Assembly (NCBI GenBank): GCA_947492995.1
Contig: CANLOU010000002.1
Coordinates: 372,001-436,000, forward strand
Reading direction: 5' to 3'
From: an uncultured Litoreibacter sp.
Lineage (GTDB): Bacteria; Pseudomonadota; Alphaproteobacteria; Rhodobacterales; Rhodobacteraceae
DNA: 64,000 nt
The notes beneath the pieces were generated by a model. That model had not been told where the DNA came from and made no database searches. It was given only the letters and a program-made list of their open reading frames with translations. The translations under genes and the position numbers were made by a program. The first letter of the stretch is position 1, and each line of letters begins with the position of its first letter. Positions 60,817 through 64,000 of this stretch are shown here, piece after piece.

Positions 60817-61848
60817 TTAGCAGCCGTCTACGCCGTCAGCCGCGCCTTCGCAGACTTTGTCCTTGGCGATGTGGCCCGCGTCGATCACAGCCGAGATGTT
60901 GGCTTGTGTGATTGGCGTTGGGTCCAGCAGGATCGCGTTCATCTCAACGCCTTTTGCGCCGCCCGAGAACTTGCCTGCGCCTTCAATGGCGTCCATGGCT
61001 GTGCCATTGGCCAATGCAACGGCGATTTCGCCCGCAGCTGTACCCAGATCGATGCTGTTTTTCCAAACAGACACAGTCTGTGTGCCACGTGCAACGCGGT
61101 TCAGCGCCGCGTGGTCACCGTCTTGGCCGCCGATTGGGATGTTTAGACCCTGAGCTTCCAGAGCAGCGATGGAGCCGCCTGCCATCCCGTCATTCTGGGA
61201 CAGAACCGCGTCAACGTTGTTGTTGTTGGCGGTCAGGATCTGTTCCATGTTTTTCTGGGCATTGTCCGGCTTCCAGCCGTCGGTGAACGCTTCACCCACG
61301 ATTGTGATGTCGCCGCTATCAATGGCTGGCTGAATGACTTCCATCATGCCTTCCAGCAGGAAGCCCGCGTTTGGATCGCCCTTGTCACCTTTGATGAGTG
61401 CGTAGTTACCCTTTGGCACCTCAGCAAAAACGGTTTCCGCAATGATGCGGCCCACGCCTTTGTTGTCGAATGTCAGATAGAATGTACGCTGGTCTTCGAT
61501 CAGGCGGTCATAACCGATCATTGGGATGCCTTCAGCTTCCGCGATGTCCAGTGCTGGGCCGATAGCGTCTTTGTCTTGCGCCAGAATGATCAGCGCGTCC
61601 GCGCCTTGAGCGATCAGAGCTTCGATGTCTGTCAGCTGCTTGGACGCAGAGGACTGCGCATCAGCGGAAATGTAGTTTGCGCCAGCGGCGTCCAAAGCGG
61701 CCTTGATGGCGGCTTCGTCTGTTTTCCAACGCTCTTCTTGAAAGTTGGACCAGCTGACGCCGATGGTTTTCGCGTGGCCGTCGGCCAGCGCTGCTGTTGT
61801 TGTGAAGCCGGCGAATGCAATCGCGGCTACGGTCAATGCCTTACGCAT
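60817..61848 (-). CDS. xylF: Xylose-type ABC importer substrate-binding protein
   Basis: Periplasmic sugar receptor of 343 residues. Signal peptide MRKALTVAAIAFAGFTTTAALA is followed by the mature start DGHAKTIGVSWSNFQEERW, matching XylF. Further motifs are YISADAQSSASKQLTDIEALIAQGADALIILAQD and LSQNDGMAGGSIAAL. A strong ribosome site (GGGAGGATATTC before ATG) sets the start at 61848; the longer frame upstream has no support. Xylose as ligand follows from xylAB in the operon. Confidence 0.95.
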   Translation of the reverse strand: MRKALTVAAIAFAGFTTTAALADGHAKTIGVSWSNFQEERWKTDEAAIKAALDAAGANYISADAQSSASKQLTDIEALIAQGADALIILAQDKDAIGPALDIAEAEGIPMIGYDRLIEDQRTFYLTFDNKGVGRIIAETVFAEVPKGNYALIKGDKGDPNAGFLLEGMMEVIQPAIDSGDITIVGEAFTDGWKPDNAQKNMEQILTANNNNVDAVLSQNDGMAGGSIAALEAQGLNIPIGGQDGDHAALNRVARGTQTVSVWKNSIDLGTAAGEIAVALANGTAMDAIEGAGKFSGGAKGVEMNAILLDPTPITQANISAVIDAGHIAKDKVCEGAADGVDGC

Positions 61849-62079
61849 GAATATCCTCCCAAAGTTTCTTGCCGGGGTGCCTCCTGCACATGCCCAGCCG
61901 CCACGAGTCGAATCGTGACAGGGACAACATGACAGAATTAATTCAGCTGTCAAAATTAATTTGACCGACGCACCAAAATCGCGCAGCATTGCGGACGAAA
62001 AGCAGCCTTGTTGGACCGAAACACGCTGATAATTTGCGGTTTTTGTGTGTAAGGCAGGCGAATTGGCGGATATATAGTT
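61849..62079. promoter_or_regulatory. Divergent promoter region, xylF / ROK regulator, with operator candidates
   Basis: In this 231-base gap, GTCAAA-ATTAA-TTTGAC (61949-61965) is an inverted repeat with perfect 6-base arms. AATTAATT occurs twice at 61936-61943 and 61954-61961, 18 bases apart. AT-rich dyads of this kind are typical of ROK-family (NagC/XylR-type) operators. The divergent ROK gene is the likely binder. Confidence 0.7.
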
Positions 62080-63369
62080 TTGGACGTGAAAGAAAAGCTG
62101 CAACGCAGCATAGATGCTGTGACGCAGCAAGGCGATACGCCGCCCGGGTGCGGCCCGATTCTGCCGTCAGGCGGTGGGGCGCAGAAGCCGTTGCGCCAGC
62201 AAATCTTCGAACGTGTGCGGGCGGCAGGGAACACGCCACGCATTGACGTGGCTAAAGATCTCGGCGTCTCGCCGGGGTCGGTCACGCAGCTGACATCAGA
62301 GCTGATTGCACATGGTTTGGTCGTCGAAGTTGAAACGTCACATGAGGCCAGCACTCGTGGCAGGCCCCCGGTTGCATTGGGGGTATCGCCAAGTGCTGGA
62401 TATGTGGTGGGTGTAAAGCTGGGCGATTTTAGCCATTCAGCTGTCATTGTTGATTTCGCTGGTATGCCAATGGCCGAACTTGATCTTCCTGCCGTCGCAC
62501 AAAAGCATGAAACAGACGGATTGCTGGACGAGGCAGCCGGCATTTTGGCGGCGCTTTTGAGCAAGGCCAAGATGGAGCGGTCGCAAATTTCGGCAGTTGG
62601 CGTCGGGTTGGCGGGCATGGTCGATCATGAGGCCGGACTGGTGCCATGGTCTCCGCTGTTGAGGGACCGTAACGTCGCGCTGCGGGACCTGCTGGCGGAC
62701 CGCATGGAACTACCCGTCTTTATCGACAACGACGCAAATATGTTGACCCTGGCCGAATTGTGGTTCGGGGCGGGGCGGGGAAAGCAGTCTTTCGCGGTCG
62801 TGACGATTGAATACGGCGTCGGGATGGGGCTTGTGCTGGACAACCGCCTGTATCGCGGCTCTGGCGGCCTTGGGTTAGAGCTTGGGCATACCAAAGTGCA
62901 ATTGGATGGCGCGCTTTGCCGATGTGGCAATCGTGGGTGCCTTGAGGCCTACGTTGCCGATTATGCCTTGGTGCGTGAGGCCCGGATCGCATTGGATATG
63001 AAAAGTGAGCCATTCGGACCAGTTCAGATCATGCTCGAAACACTTTACGATCAGGCCAAGGCAGGCAACGAGCGTGCACGCACCATTTTCCGCCGTGCCG
63101 GGCGCTATCTCGCGGCGGCATTGAGCAACGTGGTGCACCTTTTTGACCCGAGCCTTATCATCTTGTCCGGCGAACGGATGCGATACGACTACCTATATGC
63201 AGAGGAAGTGTTGGCCGAGATGGAAGCGCTGACCTTGGACAAAGGCCGCCCGGGGCCGGAGATCGACATCAATGTCTGGGGCGGCTTCGTTTGGGCGCGG
63301 GGCGCAGCCGCGCTGGCCTTGTCAGCCACGACGGACGAGATGTTTGGCGATGCGTGGGCAGAGGCATGA
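62080..63369 (+). CDS. ROK-family transcriptional regulator (XylR-like)
   Basis: Repressor of 429 residues. The winged helix is at about 38-75 (LRQQIFERVRAAGNTPRIDVAKDLGVSPGSVTQLTSEL) and a sugar-kinase-like ROK domain follows (VVGVKLGDFSHSAVIVDF, DNDANMLTLAELWFG, GYGVGMG-type EYGVGMGLVLDN, and the zinc motif CRCGNRGCLEA). No ATG is available at the N-terminus: initiation is at TTG 62080 or GTG 62086, with no strong ribosome site. It is divergent from xylF and probably represses the xylose operon until xylose binds. Its stop overlaps the next gene's start. Confidence 0.88.
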   Translation: MDVKEKLQRSIDAVTQQGDTPPGCGPILPSGGGAQKPLRQQIFERVRAAGNTPRIDVAKDLGVSPGSVTQLTSELIAHGLVVEVETSHEASTRGRPPVALGVSPSAGYVVGVKLGDFSHSAVIVDFAGMPMAELDLPAVAQKHETDGLLDEAAGILAALLSKAKMERSQISAVGVGLAGMVDHEAGLVPWSPLLRDRNVALRDLLADRMELPVFIDNDANMLTLAELWFGAGRGKQSFAVVTIEYGVGMGLVLDNRLYRGSGGLGLELGHTKVQLDGALCRCGNRGCLEAYVADYALVREARIALDMKSEPFGPVQIMLETLYDQAKAGNERARTIFRRAGRYLAAALSNVVHLFDPSLIILSGERMRYDYLYAEEVLAEMEALTLDKGRPGPEIDINVWGGFVWARGAAALALSATTDEMFGDAWAEA

Positions 63370-64000
63370 GGTATCTTGCGTTTTGTCTGGTGCCGAGCCT
63401 GGCTTTTGCGCAGCCCGCTTTTGAGCCACGCCAACTGCCGGTCGAACATGTCTATTCCGGCGGATGGGAGCACTTCGTGGGAGGCGGAGTTGCGGTGTTC
63501 GACTGCAATGGTGACGGGTTTGATGACATGTTCTTGGCCGGTGGTGAGGCACCAGCAGCCATGATGCTGAACGCCGCGCAAGCGGACGGCGCAGATGTCG
63601 ACTTTGAAGCGCTGGAGATTGCGCCCATTACCGACGTGACCGGCGCTTACCCAATTGATATGGACAGCGACGGCGCCTTGGACCTTATGGTTCTCCGCGT
63701 CGGTCAAAATCTGGTCCTTCGAAACGACGGCGCTTGTGGGCTGAGCCCTGCTAATCTGGAATGGGGCCTGGATGGCGGTGACCGTTGGACGACAGCCTTT
63801 TCAGCCACATGGGAGGCAGGTCAGCAGTGGCCGACGCTGGCCTTTGGCAATTACGTAGATCGCGACAACCCCGACGGCCCGTTCGAGGCCTGCGACACGA
63901 ACGCGTTGTACCGCCATGACGGGTCCGCCTATGTCAAAACAGTGCTGGAGCCAGGTTTTTGCGCGCTGTCGATGTTGTTTTCGGATTGGAACCGCGACGG
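63366..64000 (+). CDS. FG-GAP/VCBS-repeat exported protein (truncated by window edge)
   Basis: The frame runs from ATG 63366 to the right edge, so only 211 residues are visible. A signal peptide is likely (MRYLAFCLVPSLAFA, ending near residue 15). Calcium-binding-like aspartate motifs of FG-GAP/VCBS blades follow: DCNGDGFDDM, DMDSDGALDLM and DWNRDG. Such proteins form beta-propellers on the cell surface or in the periplasm. The ATG overlaps the ROK regulator stop, so it is coupled to a xylose regulator, an unusual partner. Full length and function cannot be judged. Confidence 0.85.
   Translation, partial: MRYLAFCLVPSLAFAQPAFEPRQLPVEHVYSGGWEHFVGGGVAVFDCNGDGFDDMFLAGGEAPAAMMLNAAQADGADVDFEALEIAPITDVTGAYPIDMDSDGALDLMVLRVGQNLVLRNDGACGLSPANLEWGLDGGDRWTTAFSATWEAGQQWPTLAFGNYVDRDNPDGPFEACDTNALYRHDGSAYVKTVLEPGFCALSMLFSDWNRD

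Noticed and set aside
1-64000. Search for tRNA, rRNA, insertion sequences, prophage genes and attachment sites
   Set aside because: No cloverleaf-like sequence, rRNA, transposase, integrase or phage structural motif could be recognised by reading.

Overview
The window reads as a chromosome segment of a Roseobacter-group or other Rhodobacterales alphaproteobacterium. It is GC-rich, with tightly packed operons and many ATGA stop/start overlaps. The gene content fits that group: tripartite tricarboxylate transport, PuuD-type urate oxidation, a Frc/Xyl-type sugar importer, a BapA-like type I secreted adhesin, many periplasmic binding proteins, and a recurring GGATATTTWT intergenic element. I see no rRNA, tRNA, CRISPR, insertion sequence or prophage, so this looks like ordinary chromosome rich in catabolic genes. 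All family calls rest on reading motifs and context; no database search was run.

Layout. 1-1548: end of an unidentified gene, then siroheme synthase cysG. 1545-11470: a TctDE-like two-component system facing a tripartite tricarboxylate operon (tctC, a fused tctA-tctB, a PrpF-like isomerase, a 79-residue protein, a D-2-hydroxyacid dehydrogenase, a TcuA-like flavoprotein and a D-lyxose-isomerase-like cupin). 11541-18934: a LacI-controlled ABC sugar operon with an MGH/GH63-like glycosidase. Its first permease carries a DUF11-like periplasmic insert and its second has an extra membrane N-terminus. 19021-23841: purine/urate catabolism (NCS2 permease, allA, uraH, a LysR regulator, puuD). 24186-29015: the least ordinary block, with a vanadium-haloperoxidase/PAP2-type enzyme carrying an (Asn-Ala-Asp)11 N-terminus, a 60-residue protein and a subtilisin-like protease in one overlapping operon, divergent from a SARP-like regulator. 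A structured RNA candidate lies at 29153-29280. 29303-33558: a pqiAABC-type MCE lipid transport operon with split pqiA and a long repetitive pqiB. 33591-37283: TetR, FAD amine oxidase-like protein and ChrR-like cupin, divergent from an M20 peptidase. 37389-39329: a 58-residue protein, panC and panB. 39480-45849: a peptide/nickel-type ABC importer, a GNAT acetyltransferase and a double cupin. 46060-54385: a large Ig-repeat adhesin with its complete type I secretion system. 54481-61848: glycerate 2-kinase, xylAB and a xylose ABC importer, divergent from a ROK regulator (62080-63369) that is coupled to a truncated FG-GAP/VCBS-repeat gene at the right edge.

How the genes work together. The window is mostly self-contained uptake-plus-catabolism cassettes, each with a local regulator: tricarboxylate-like acids, a glycoside, purines, peptides and xylose. 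In three unrelated importers, and in the adhesin operon, a strong hairpin follows the gene for the protein needed in excess (binding protein or adhesin), which suggests shared post-transcriptional control of stoichiometry. The observations most worth following are the haloperoxidase/small protein/subtilisin cassette, the folded RNA candidate beside it, and the DUF11-bearing sugar permease.
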